A stretch of DNA of 64,000 nt from Adiantum capillus-veneris (taxonomy: Eukaryota; Streptophyta; Polypodiopsida; Polypodiales; Pteridaceae): NCBI GenBank assembly GCA_014529385.2, contig CM043949.1, positions 111,786,477 through 111,850,476 of the forward strand. The letters run 5' to 3'. Both the position numbers and the translations under genes were made by a program. Positions 22,837-33,418 of this stretch are shown piece after piece (the first letter of the stretch is position 1; every line of letters begins with the position of its first letter). The notes below the pieces were generated by a model, which ran no database searches, had not been told where the DNA came from, and saw only the letters and a program-made list of their open reading frames with translations.

Positions 22837-23046
22837 TTAAAAATGAACTTTAAAAGATTCTAAGTGAACAAAATAGAAATCCACCTGGGGCTGCTTGGCC
22901 ATCTGCTGTGGGGCAAGTGCCCATAGACTCTCCTCCGTTGGCTTATGGCTAGGCCCTGCTTCATGGTCATTAGTTGCTTTGTTTCGCTTGTTACTAACAT
23001 CCTCTTCTTCAGTCAGAGGATTTTCCTTGGTTCTCTTGGGAGCCAT
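22837..23046 (-). CDS. Small hypothetical ORF in the 4.1-kb insert
   Basis: A 69-codon minus-strand frame beginning MAPKRTKENPLTEEED, with a basic/acidic nuclear-signal-like start (KRTKE, SNKRNK). A CAG/GTGGAT string near its end could be a splice donor. It lies downstream, in the transcription sense, of the TATA box at 25434. No family is recognised. It could be a chance frame, although its composition differs from the AT-rich surroundings. Confidence 0.25.
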   Translation of the reverse strand: MAPKRTKENPLTEEEDVSNKRNKATNDHEAGPSHKPTEESLWALAPQQMAKQPQVDFYFVHLESFKVHF

Positions 23047-23519
23047 GTCGGCAGCCTTATAAAAAGACTTAATCCATTAGAAGTTTAATTGAATAATCTT
23101 CTTTTTCCTTGTTTACCCAAAATAAGGATTTTTGGAGTAAGTCGGTATCTTTAATAGTCAATTTGATGGGATATTCCTTCTATAACTTATTTATGCTATA
23201 AGTAGTTTTTCCCACTCTTCAATAATGATTTTGGACCTCGGGTACTTATTTGGCAATTAGATAAATTCATTTACTAATTTCCCTTGTCCACTTTATATAA
23301 AAATTGGTTATTTTTATTGAAGATACATACCTAAACCATTTGTCTATGGTTGGGATATTTATCATGGATTCCTCAAGGTGTGTTCTTCCTTTGATATTTA
23401 TATCAAAGGTTTTTGGGTTAGTTTATTATATTCCCCCTTTTATTTTTCCCGAAAAATAATGTAATTTTACTGGGATATTTAGTTGAACTAATTTTTTGAT
23501 GGTAACATAATTATCACAG

Positions 23520-24960
23520 TTTTCCCAAGGTTTAATTAACCTCTGATAAATAGCTCAATTCACTTCGAATCTATTTGCTAATTTTCCCTATTTAATTTGT
23601 CTTAAAAACAAGGTACGTCAGCTAAAGTAATTAGGTAGATTACCTTTCTGAGCTTATGCTAATTATCATGGATTTCCTAACATTTAATTAACCTTTGATA
23701 ATAACTCAATTCAATTTGAATCTATTTGCTAATTTTCCCTATTTAAATTGTCCAAAAAATAGATTATTTCTACTAAAGTAATTTTCTAAATTAATTATCT
23801 AAGCTTCTCCTAATTATCAAGGGTTCTTTGATACCTAATTAACCACTAAAAAATATCTCACAGATTTTGAAATCAGTTTACTAATTTCCCCTATTTAATT
23901 TACTCTAAAAACAAAGTATTTCTACTAAAGTAATTAGGTAAGTTAATTATCTGAGCTTCTCTTAATTATCACGAGTTTCTCAACACCTAGTTAACCACTA
24001 ATAAATATCTCATAGCATTTGAAATCAGTTTACTAATTTTCTCTAATAAACTAGTCCTAAAAATAGAGTATTTCTACTATAGTAATTAGGTAAATTAATT
24101 ATCTGAGCTTCTACTAATTATCACAGGTTTCTTAACACTTTATTACTTAATTAATCACTGATAAATATCTCAAAGCATTTGAAATCAGTTTACTAACTTC
24201 CCCTAATTAATTAGTTCTAAAAATAGAGTATTTTTGCTAAAGTAATTAGATAACTTATTTATATGAGCTTCTCCTAACTATCACGGGTTTTTTGATACCT
24301 AATTAACCACTACTAAATATCTCACAGATTTTGAAATCAGTTTACTAATTTCCCCTAATTAATTAGTCCTAAAAACAGAGTATTTCTGATAAAGTAATTA
24401 TCTAAATTAATTATCTGAGCTTTTCCTAATTATCACGGGTTTCTTAACATCTAATTCATCACTGATAAATATCTCAAAGTATTTGAAATCAGTTTACTAA
24501 TTTCCCTTATTTAATTTTCTCTAAAAACAGAGTATTTCTGCTAAAGTAATCAGCTAAATTTATTATCTAAACTTCTCCTAATTATTATGGGTTTCTTAAC
24601 ACTTAATTGACCACTGATAAATAACTCACAGCATTTGAAATCAATTCACTAATTTCCCCTATTTAATTAATCCTAAAAATAGAGTATTTCTTTTAAACTA
24701 ATTAGCTAAATGAATTATCTGAGCTTCTCCTAATTATCACGAGTTTCTTAGCAGCTAATTAACCACTAATAAATAACTCAAAGCATTTGAAATCATTTTA
24801 CTAATTTTCCCTATTTAATTAGTCTTAAAAACAGAGTATTTATGCTAAAGTAATTAGCTAAATTACTTATCTGAGCTTCTCCTAATTATCACAGCTTCCT
24901 CAACACCTAATTAACCACTGATAAATAACTCAAAACATTTCGGATCAATTTGATTATTTT
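23520..24960. repeat. 153-bp AT-rich tandem array, about nine units
   Basis: The landmark GAGCTTCTCCTAATTATCA (with variants) recurs at about 23648, 23797, 23950, 24104, 24263, 24415, 24567, 24720 and 24872. Spacing is 149-159, mostly 152-154. Each unit also contains GAAATCAGTTTACTAATTT and a TAATTAGCTAAATTA block. Units are imperfect, and the outermost ones are most diverged. Confidence 0.85.
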
Positions 24961-25433
24961 TTCCTTTAATTTTCTCAAAAAAACAATGTAATTCTGCCTA
25001 ATTAATTAGGAAAATTACTCAAAAAATTATAGGATAATTTTTCTAGCTTAATGACTATTTAATGCAGCTCTGATAATTACCTCAACTTAATCTAAGTTTA
25101 ATTAATATATTTCCCATTAATTCATGGTTAATTTGTCTAATTTCAGCCCTAATATGATAGGATAATTAATTAGCTTAACATTACCAAGCTTAATTACAAC
25201 AATCAGCAAAGAATAATTAATTAAGAGAGGGTTTATGAGTATACATAGGCCTAATCTTTAATTTATTAACAAAAATGATTAATCTAGCCTTACTAATTAA
25301 GAAGGATTAGGCTAATTACCGTTTAGGTTAATCAACTAGAGCTTAATCTCTAGTGCTTTCTGTGTAGCGTTCTATCTAGATGAGAGAGAGAGTGTCAAGT
25401 CTCCGAGTCTAAGAAAATATGAAGAGAAGGGGT

Positions 25434-25443
25434 CCTTTTATAG
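25434..25443 (-). promoter_or_regulatory. TATA box of the 4.1-kb insert
   Basis: The minus strand reads CTATAAAAGG followed by ACCCC, in a position fitting an LTR U3 core promoter. It supports minus-strand orientation of the insert. Confidence 0.55.
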
Positions 25444-25916
25444 CTTTTTTCTAGGCACCGGGCAGCTTCTGGCAGGTTTCCACACTCCAAGCAGCCCCCA
25501 AGCTTGCAATTTGCGCCATCTGCTACTATCTCTATCCTTGGCAGGCTCCCCCAGCTTCCACACTCCCCCCATACCTTCCAGAATTTACTTTGGTTGATTT
25601 TTTGCAGATCCTAATGATGAAAATTGGAATTTCTAGCTAATTCTAGAAGTGTAAAAAGTCCTTGTTAATGATTAATACTGAAACCATCCAATTTTCATTA
25701 CTAATTGAATTCCTATTGTAATCTTCCAGGGTCTGTAACTTTTCCAGTTTGTATCGGATTTAGATTCTGAAAATTACTAAACATAGTAAAGCTCTGCTTA
25801 TGATTCCAAAAATACCAAGATTAGCAGTGTTTGAATCGTCAACGGTGGTTTTCCATTAAATTTTGCAAGCTTTGTACAATCTTTAAGGTTTCGAAAACTG
25901 GAAACCTTACACCTTG

Positions 25917-26382
25917 ACACCAGCAAGGAAAGTGTCCATATCATCTTCCTCATGCATAATCTTCGACTCCAGCTCTTTACGCAGCAAAGCAATTTTAGCC
26001 TCATTGTGGCTTGCATAAAGACCTGCTAGAATATCCCAAGCTTGTTTTGTAGATTTTGTTGAATGAATGTGAGGAACAATGTTGCACCTCATAGACAACA
26101 CAATCAATGCATGAGCCTGTGCATCCTTTACATCCCAACGAGCTTGTTCTGCCGTAGGCAAAACAACTCTCATAGCAGCAATCCTTGCAGCAAGACCTGC
26201 AACATCCTCAACATTGCCTACATCCTCAGAACTAGGACGTACATCAATGCCCTACACAGTATTCTAGACGCCCTTTGACACAAGAATGTGTTGCATCATA
26301 TAAGCCCACATAGGGTAATTGTCTCATCCAACCTGTCCTCAACAGCAAACATCTTGAAGACATCTGTGTTGTTGTCAGCCAT
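25917..26382 (-). pseudogene. copia1 gag N-terminal part
   Basis: It starts MADNNTDVFKMFAVEDRLDE at 26382. After an early frameshift it gives MWAYMMQHILVSKGVW and then an open stretch (26173-25917): AEQARWDVKDAQAHALIVL, KQAWDILAGLYASH, LRKELESKIMHEED. This is the UBN2-type copia Gag. It is interrupted at 25911 by the 4.1-kb insert and resumes at 21780. Confidence 0.88.
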
Positions 26383-26720
26383 GATAAACGCTGCACTTGA
26401 TGTCAAAACTGCCCAAAAATAGGAGAAATAGAGCGGGAACGGCACGTGATATATAGCACAAAAGGTAGAAGACTGTAAGCACATGTTATGCAGAAAACGC
26501 CACTGATAAAAATTCTACAAAAAATGGCAAAATTGCCTGTGCAGACCTGCTTGTAGTGGAAACAGATCCCGAATCAGTAATCTGAGCACTTTGAGCTCTA
26601 TGAGCCCTCCCAAAATATTTGTCCACCTGCGAACGCTCGCCAAAACACACTAAAAACAGAGAAGGTGAGTAGGCTTGTGTGCTGGAGCTGCTGGCGACTA
26701 AGCCCGGGAGGATGCAACTT

Positions 26721-26732
26721 GCTCTGATACCA
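26721..26732 (-). promoter_or_regulatory. copia1 primer-binding site (tRNA-iMet)
   Basis: The minus strand reads TGGTATCAGAGC two bases inside the 5' LTR. This is the standard complement of the initiator tRNA-Met 3' end in plant retrotransposons. Confidence 0.93.
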
Positions 26733-26734
26733 AT

Positions 26735-26961
26735 TGTTGGAATTAGGGTTGCAAAGAAATGCACACAGCTTGAAGAATACGAAGGAAGCTCAAGGCACAT
26801 GATAGAGAGTGTGTTATTTAGTGTGCAATGGAAGAATAGATAGCCCTAGAGTGATGGTTGTATATACAATGCACGGGGGGAAAAGCCTCCTAAAGAGGAA
26901 AAAAATGCCCCGGCGGTCCTAGTGTGTTCACACACATCACTACCACATGTATATGGTAACA
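26735..26961 (-). mobile_element. copia1 5' LTR
   Basis: 227 bp, TGTTGGAATTAGGG to ATGGTAACA, with few differences from 4809-5035. It is followed by the tcttg duplication at 26962-26966 and then by gypsy1 sequence. Confidence 0.93.
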
Positions 26962-26966
26962 TCTTG

Positions 26967-27548
26967 GTAGGAGCTCAATTGCATGGTCATCATGCCTCAT
27001 TTTAGAGGTATCTCACTAGGGATGTCATCAATGAAAACATCTTGGAATCCATTTAGGAAATTAGACAACTCTAATTCCTCTTGATTCCCTTTATTGTAGG
27101 GATATGGTGTTCCCCAACTTATTAGCATCTATGTACATGCTCTTTTCCTTGTAGGTGAAGTAGATTCTCCTTTCAAGGAACTTCATGTTGGAAGCCATGC
27201 AGTTAAACCATGGTGCCCAAAAATAACATCCTCATGCTTGAGAGGAGAGATGAACAAATCCTTTTTGTCCACATAGCTTTGGACATGAAGCCTTAATTTT
27301 CCAATTAAGGAAAGAACTGAGACGTCTTGTCCCTTGATGGATCCATTGGCTTTCAATGCATCTCCCATCTCGTGGGTTGTATGCCTAGCTTGGTGGTCAA
27401 CTCCGTGGATATGAAGTTGTGAGTTGAACCAATGAAACTTTGGTGCAAAATCAAAGTTATCAATGTTCATTCTACTCTCTTGGTTATTGTCATCCATGTT
27501 AATTAAACTTATGTGTTTACTTAGTGTATGGTTTGGCAATTTAAAACC
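26967..27548 (-). pseudogene. gypsy1 aspartic protease region
   Basis: Minus-strand frames give GSTHNFIS (the D-S-G-[AS]-T-H-N-F-I block of gypsy protease, its aspartate lost or shifted), then LRLHVQSYVDKKDLF, ISPLKHEDVI and KEKSMYIDANKL. The reading alternates between two frames, so it is frameshifted. It lies upstream of the RT remnants at 4800, in the normal gypsy order, once copia1 is removed. Confidence 0.7.
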
Positions 27549-27900
27549 TTAGTTGCTGCTCCTCTTAGCCTTTGAAAATAGGCACTTAAGTATCTACACC
27601 CACGGCTCAAATTGGTTAATTATAGAGAGTAGTGGAATGAGTCTAACATAGCGAAGTTGCCGAGGGATAGCTCCTTTCGGACTTCTTATGGCTCAATAAT
27701 GGTAAAGCCGTAGGCAAGTCTAAAAAAACTCCACTATTTTAAGACCAAAGCTCCCGAGGTGTGCACCATATCCCACATAGTGGCCTCAACAAAACCGATA
27801 ATAGATCCCAATCCCACTTACCCTATTATAATCAAAAAAATCAACCATTTATAGGCTACTTGAGTACCTCTCTTCTTAAGCAAGAAAAGAGAAACCAAAT
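27549..27900 (-). other. gypsy1 5' internal region, gag largely lost
   Basis: The interval between the primer-binding site and the protease is only about 350 bases and contains no readable Gag. Most of gag has been deleted. No other feature was seen. Confidence 0.5.
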
Positions 27901-27912
27901 GCTCTGATATCA
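27901..27912 (-). promoter_or_regulatory. gypsy1 primer-binding site (tRNA-iMet variant)
   Basis: The minus strand reads TGATATCAGAGC, one change from TGGTATCAGAGC, next to an LTR end CATTACA. Confidence 0.7.
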
Positions 27913-29149
27913 ATGTAATGGAAATGGCCTATGAACTTTGAGAGTAGCGGAACTAGGAAATTAGGTGAAGCACTTTTGGGAGATTACTTTGTGAGAATAG
28001 CGGGTGAACTTAATTGATGGTAGCAACATAAACATGGTACTTAGTTAACTTGGCATGAACAAGACTTTTGCAAGAGATAGAGTTTAGAGATCATGACAAT
28101 AGTTGAGGACCGGATTCATACGGAGCCGGTCCCCCCTCCAGTCCCCCCCTCCAATAGGCATTTGTATTATAATTTCTCCTATCAAGAGAGACTTGGTACA
28201 ATACAATCTTTGTGTTCCTTGTGACCTAGGTGATGCAATGAAGATGGAAAGCTTCATGCATCACAAACATAACATAAACTTTGTAGAAAGAATTAACTAT
28301 TCCAAGCCTGAGTCCCAAGGCCTCAAAAACCTTCAAGGTAGAGAGAGCTAGTAGGGAATGAGGATAGGGAACAGGAAGAAGAAACATTCCATAGGAGAAA
28401 TAAATAGTTCCTCACTTATCATCACTCTTCTTGCTAGCATACATAATATCATAGCAATGAAGATGGCGAAGATGGCAAGCTTAAGCATTGAAGCATGGCT
28501 CTTGGTTGGATTTGCATTCCATAGCCAAGAGTGTTGGTGTAGGCTCTCACTTCTCACAAGCTTGGAGAAGGAGGTGGAGTTCCTCAACTTTCACCAAGTG
28601 AGAATCATCCACAAAATGAGTGTGTGTGTGGTGTATATCCCCCCAGCACCCTCCTTGCTTGCTTGGGATGAGTTGTAGCTTTTTTACATGCTTCAAGCTC
28701 ATTGGACCCCTTCCCCCCCTAGCCAATCACATGCAGCATGCATTCAATAGTCTTTGGACAAGTGTCCTCCTTACCCCTTAGAGAGAGAGAGAGAGAAAGA
28801 GCTTCAAAATATCTAGATATATGTTGGATGGAACGAGAAGCTCATTGGACCCCTCTTTAGCCCAGCCAATAGCATTCAAGCACACCATGTGGCTAAGCAT
28901 AGGGAGAGTCTGACATGTGTCCCATGTGCCCTTTGAGAAAAGGGGTGCCCTTTTGGGTGAGTGGGAGGTTAAGTCAAAGATTCCCCTAACTTTGAGACTT
29001 CTATGCATGGGAAGCTTCTCAAGCACCTTCTTCATTAAGTTTGTGGGGTCTCTTTTTGACTCAAGCACCTTACCCCTCATGCATAGGAAGCTTCTCAAGC
29101 ACATTCCTCATTAAGTTTGTAGGGTCTCTTTTTTACTCAAGCACCTTAC

Positions 29150-29896
29150 TATTAGGAAATAAGACATAGCTAAATAGATATTTGATTAGATTACTTAATG
29201 GAGAGAGATAGATTTCACACACAAGAGATTATAGAGTAGAGAGAGAGAGAGTACACACAATATACGTGGTTCACCCAATGTGGGCTACGTCCACGGAAAA
29301 GCAGCCACTCAATGGCTTTAGTACTTCAAAACAAGAAGTAGTTTACAAAGGGATTATAACCTTAATGGAGCTCTCGTCTTGCTTCAGTCTCACCACCTCA
29401 CACTCACCTTGTTGCATCAAATTCACACTATGAAATGTGTGTAGAAATGGCCTCCTTTTATAGGCCAAAAGGGTTGTCCTCTCTCATGAGAGGCAGCCAT
29501 GTGTAGCCGCCCTTATGTAGATAAGTCCAAATCAGACCCTTCAATCTGCCCATGTGTGGCTGCCCTTGAGGAGACAAGTCCGCTTTTGAATTCGGCCACC
29601 AGCCATTGACTACAAGCCACCGGCCAACCGACGGTTGTTTTCCGACCACTTTTCGGCCGCCGGCCGCCCATAATATTTCGGCGAAAAGGAATATTCCAGC
29701 GAGGGGAAAAAAAAGTCTCGAGGGCTTCCGTCCCCGAAGCCCCTAAAGTTGCCCCTGATTTTTGGCCCTGGAAATTTTGGTTTCCGGCGAGTGATTTTCC
29801 TTCACGCACGATGGCTTCTCCTCATAATGGGGGCCTTACAAATGTGCGCTTTTACCACAGAAAATTACAAGGGTAAATCAGGCTCCATACTTAACA
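29150..29896 (-). mobile_element. copia2 3' LTR
   Basis: 747 bp. On the minus strand it starts TGTTAAGTATGG, preceded by the purine-rich CCAAGTGGGAGAT. A TATA box CTATAAAAGG lies at 29454-29463 (minus). Its inner boundary is followed by ATCTCCCACTTGG. Confidence 0.93.
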
Positions 29897-29956
29897 ATCT
29901 CCCACTTGGAGACTGATCTCCAAACCAAACCTGTGACTACTTTCCATTCTGGCTTC

Positions 29957-32900
29957 TTATCCTTGAATGCCGATTGAAGATGAGCAAAAGCTCAACTTCT
30001 CCTTGTTGACCACCTTTGTAAACATGTCTGCAGGATTTTCACTTGTATGCACCTTTCCTAGCTTTAGTTGTCCCTCTTCCAAAAGAGTGCGTATGAAGTG
30101 ATATCTCACCTCAATGTGCTTTGTCCTTGAATGAAAGGCTGAGTTCTTCGCAAGATGGATAGTGCTTTGGCTATCACTGTACAAGACATAATTGTCTTGT
30201 TTGAATCCAAGCTCTTCTAAGAATCTGTGAAGCCACATAATTTCTTTGCTTGCCTCCGTCATTGCTACATACTCTGCTTCTGTGGTAGAAAGTGAAACCA
30301 CTTTCTGCAGCTTTGAAGCCCAGCTTACTGTTGTGCCTCCAACCGTGAACACATAGCCAGTAGTGCTCCTTCGAGTATCTTTGTCACCTGCCATATCTGC
30401 ATCAGCATACCCTTCTAGAAAAATATCAGTTTCTCCAAAATACAAAGCATTTTTTGTTGTCCCTTTTAGATACCTAAGTATACACTTCACAGCTTGCCAT
30501 TGTTTTTTACTTGGGTTGTCCATGAACCTACTCACAACTCCCACTGCATGTGCAATGTCTGGCCTTGTCCAGACCATAGCATACATTAGAGAACCTACCG
30601 CTGCAGCATATGGAACTTTAGACATATAGGTTATCTCCTCTTGTGTCTTTGGACACATATCCTTCGTTAGTTTAAAATGACCATCCAAAGGTGTAGAAAC
30701 TGGTTTTGCATTTTGCATTGCAAACCTTTCTAGTACCTTCTTGATGTAATCTTCTTGAGATAGCTTTATTGTCTTCTTCGTCCTGTCCCTTGATATTTTC
30801 ATACCAAGTATCCTCTTTGCAGCACCTAAATCTTTCATTGAAAAAGATTTAGACAGCTCCTCTTTTAGGTCTTTGATGTTCTGCATGTTAGCACTTGCAA
30901 TGAACATGTCATCAACATATAACATTAGGATGATGAATTTTCCATCTCCTAAATTCTTCGTGTAGACGCAGTGATCCGAGTTGCATCTTGTGAATCCATG
31001 ATCCAACATCCATCGATCAAACTTCAAGTACCATTGTCTTGATGCTTGCTTTAAACCATACAAGCTCTTCTTTAATCTGCAAACCATTTTCTCCTTACCT
31101 TTTACTTCATACCCCTTTGGTTGAAGCATGTAGATTTCCTCCTCTAAGTCACCGTGAGGGAATGCCGTATTTACATCCATTTGCTCGAGATTTAGATCAT
31201 GAGCAGCCACAAGGCTTAAGACAAACCTAATTGAGTTCATTTTTACAACAGGAGAAAATATTTCATTGAGGTCAATACCTTTGTTTTGAGAAAAACCTTT
31301 TACCACAAGCCTAGACTTGTACCTTTTCTTCCCACCTTCTTCTTCCTTCACCTTGTACACCCATTTGTTTTGAAGTGCCCGCTTACCTTTAGGCAACTCA
31401 ACCAACTCCCATGTTTGGTTGCGGTGTAGTGAGTCCATCTCCACTTGCATGCTCTTCGTCCATTCTTCTTTGGATTCATGTTGCATAGCTTCTTCGTATG
31501 ATTCTGGATCTCTAGAATCTGAGATCAAGAGATGGTTGAAGGAAGGAACAAACCTTTCTGGAGGTCTACTTGCTCTTGTAGATCTTCGGAGAATAGGTTG
31601 AGGCTCCTCATTTGGTTGACGTTGTTGCACATTGTCACCGTTTGCAGTCCTTGAGTCTTCACCGTCCTCAAGCTCCATGTACTCATCACCTTTTTCTTTT
31701 GTTTGTTTTCTTTCCAAGTAATCTTTGTACATATTTTGTTCGTTAAAAATTACATCCCTACTCCTTAAGATTTTACCATCTTCAGGATTCCATAGGCGAT
31801 ACCCAAAGTCACCTTCTCCATAGCCAATGAAGAAACACTTTTTGGACTTTGCATCTAGCTTTGATCTTAGGCTTCTATCTATGTGCATGAAAGCCTCACA
31901 CCCAAACACTTTGAGAAATGCATAATTCACCGGTTTACCTATCCATGCCTGTTCTGGAACTCCCCCATCCAATGCCGTTGAGGGTGACCGATTGATTAAG
32001 TACACAGACGTACTTACAGCTTCCGCCCAAAGCTCAAGTGGTAGGCCTGCATGTAGCTGCATGCTTCGTGCTCGCTCCATAATTGTCCTTTTCATCCTTT
32101 CCGAAATCCCATTTTGTTGAGGTGTCCTTGGGGTTGTCCTTTGCCTCCGAATTCCATTGCTAGCACAAAAGCTTTCAAAAGCTTGGCTAAAATATTCACC
32201 TCCATTGTCGGATCTGAGGCATTTAACCTTGGTACCTGTTTCATTCTCCACAAAGGATTTCCACCTTTGAAATATGGAAAATACATCGGACTTATTCTTC
32301 ATGACATAAACCCATGTTTTTTTGGTCACATCGTCTACGAATGTTACATAGTACAATGAGCCACCAAGTGATGGTGTACTTGCAGGACCCCAAACATCAG
32401 AATGAACCAACTCAAGTTTTTTATTTTTTCTTTCATTTCCTAATTTTTGAAATTTTACCCTCTTTTGTTTACCATAAACACAATCTTCACATAACTCTAA
32501 GTCCACTTCTTTCAAACCTGGTAGAAGCTTCTTTGTTTGAAGGATTTGCATTCCTTTCGTACTCATATGCCCAAGCCGGTAGTGCCACACCGCACTGTCA
32601 ACTTCTGTAGTTGCTGCACATGCTGAAGGTTGCGTGCTAACAGTACACAAGTAAAGTGTACCAACCTTTTCTCCCTTGGCAACCACCAAAGATCCATTTG
32701 AGATCTTCCACCGTTTGTTTCCGAATGCAATGTTGTGACCTTCATCGTCCAATTGTCCTGTAGAGATCAAATTTTTCCGAAGAGAAGGAACATGCCTAAC
32801 ATCTTTAAGCTTCCATTCATTTCCGTTAGCAGTTTTGACAGAAACTGTACCTTTGCCGACAATCTCACAAGCTTCATCATCTCCCAAGTATACATACCCA

Positions 32901-33418
32901 AAATTACCTTTGGTGTAGTCTTGGAAATGTTTCTTGTGTGGTGTCGCATGGAATGAAGCCCAGGAATCTACTATCCAGGAATTAGACACATTGTCTAATG
33001 AGAGAATTAGAGCATCTTGCTCTACTTTACCTGCCACATTGGCCTCTGATGTTGGCTTGTTGTCTTGAGACTCTGTCTCCTTCTTCTTCTTGGACCAGCA
33101 ATCCTTCTTGACGTGGCCCTTCTTATAGTAGTTCCAACATTCAAGAACTAACTTTCTGCGTGACTTGCTCCGTCTTGGGCGATCACGACCCTTTTGGTTT
33201 TTGAACCTCTCCTTAGGCCTTCCTCTTGTTTCCACTGACAATGCACCACTTGATGATTCTCCTGTGCTTCTCCTTCGTATTTCCTCGCTTAGGAGAACAC
33301 CCACAACATCATCAAACTTAAGAGTATTTGTGCCAGAAATAGAATTACTTACAGCCATCACAAGGCTGTCCCAACTATCATAGAGATGATAGTATAAGGA
33401 GAGCTCGCACTTCGTCAT
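29957..33418 (-). CDS. copia2 polyprotein: Gag end, protease, integrase, RT, RNase H (1153 aa)
   Basis: A continuous frame covering the second half of Gag to RNase H. Order: basic linker, zinc knuckle CWNYYKKGHVKKDC, protease SWIVDSWASFHAT, YRLGHMSTKGM and a zinc-binding CEDCVYGKQ. The integrase core follows with VHSDVWGPA, TFVDDVTKKTW, RSDNGGEYFS and PQQNGISERM; RT with ALQNKWVYKVK, LEQMDVNTAFPHGDL, SLYGLKQASRQWY and LYVDDMFIA; RNase H with YADADMAGDKDTRRSTTGY, STTEAEYVAM and LYSDSQSTIHLAKN. Two key residues are changed: the second zinc-knuckle cysteine is Tyr, and the protease motif DSGA reads DSWA. The enzyme parts look readable, but the element could not mature its proteins by itself. The upstream gag is out of frame. 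Confidence 0.93.
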   Translation of the reverse strand: MTKCELSLYYHLYDSWDSLVMAVSNSISGTNTLKFDDVVGVLLSEEIRRRSTGESSSGALSVETRGRPKERFKNQKGRDRPRRSKSRRKLVLECWNYYKKGHVKKDCWSKKKKETESQDNKPTSEANVAGKVEQDALILSLDNVSNSWIVDSWASFHATPHKKHFQDYTKGNFGYVYLGDDEACEIVGKGTVSVKTANGNEWKLKDVRHVPSLRKNLISTGQLDDEGHNIAFGNKRWKISNGSLVVAKGEKVGTLYLCTVSTQPSACAATTEVDSAVWHYRLGHMSTKGMQILQTKKLLPGLKEVDLELCEDCVYGKQKRVKFQKLGNERKNKKLELVHSDVWGPASTPSLGGSLYYVTFVDDVTKKTWVYVMKNKSDVFSIFQRWKSFVENETGTKVKCLRSDNGGEYFSQAFESFCASNGIRRQRTTPRTPQQNGISERMKRTIMERARSMQLHAGLPLELWAEAVSTSVYLINRSPSTALDGGVPEQAWIGKPVNYAFLKVFGCEAFMHIDRSLRSKLDAKSKKCFFIGYGEGDFGYRLWNPEDGKILRSRDVIFNEQNMYKDYLERKQTKEKGDEYMELEDGEDSRTANGDNVQQRQPNEEPQPILRRSTRASRPPERFVPSFNHLLISDSRDPESYEEAMQHESKEEWTKSMQVEMDSLHRNQTWELVELPKGKRALQNKWVYKVKEEEGGKKRYKSRLVVKGFSQNKGIDLNEIFSPVVKMNSIRFVLSLVAAHDLNLEQMDVNTAFPHGDLEEEIYMLQPKGYEVKGKEKMVCRLKKSLYGLKQASRQWYLKFDRWMLDHGFTRCNSDHCVYTKNLGDGKFIILMLYVDDMFIASANMQNIKDLKEELSKSFSMKDLGAAKRILGMKISRDRTKKTIKLSQEDYIKKVLERFAMQNAKPVSTPLDGHFKLTKDMCPKTQEEITYMSKVPYAAAVGSLMYAMVWTRPDIAHAVGVVSRFMDNPSKKQWQAVKCILRYLKGTTKNALYFGETDIFLEGYADADMAGDKDTRRSTTGYVFTVGGTTVSWASKLQKVVSLSTTEAEYVAMTEASKEIMWLHRFLEELGFKQDNYVLYSDSQSTIHLAKNSAFHSRTKHIEVRYHFIRTLLEEGQLKLGKVHTSENPADMFTKVVNKEKLSFCSSSIGIQG

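Larger units (their letters stand above)
21781..25911 (-). mobile_element. 4.1-kb TG..CA insert: probable giant solo LTR
   Basis: It begins TGTAAGGTCCCC and ends GGAAACCTTACA, a 7-bp terminal inverted repeat with TG..CA ends. It is flanked by a perfect ccttg duplication (21776-21780, 25912-25916) within copia1 gag. The two ends are not direct repeats of each other, so it is not a complete LTR element. The best reading is one very long LTR left after recombination; a large non-coding retrotransposon derivative is the alternative. The minus strand has a TATA box CTATAAAAGG at 25434-25443, about 470 bp from its start. It holds a 153-bp tandem array and one small open frame. Confidence 0.8.
4809..26961 (-). 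mobile_element. copia1: Ty1/copia retrotransposon split by three insertions
   Basis: Both terminal repeats are 227 bp (4809-5035 and 26735-26961) and the whole is flanked by tcttg (4804-4808, 26962-26966). The iMet primer-binding site lies inside the right LTR and the polypurine tract inside the left one, which fixes minus orientation. Its own sequence is 4809-5057, 13423-16555, 21362-21780 and 25917-26961. Together this is about 4.8 kb, normal for copia less a deletion. Everything else within the span is younger DNA: N1, N2 and a 4.1-kb insert. Gag, integrase, RT and RNase H are all legible but broken; protease is missing. Confidence 0.93.
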
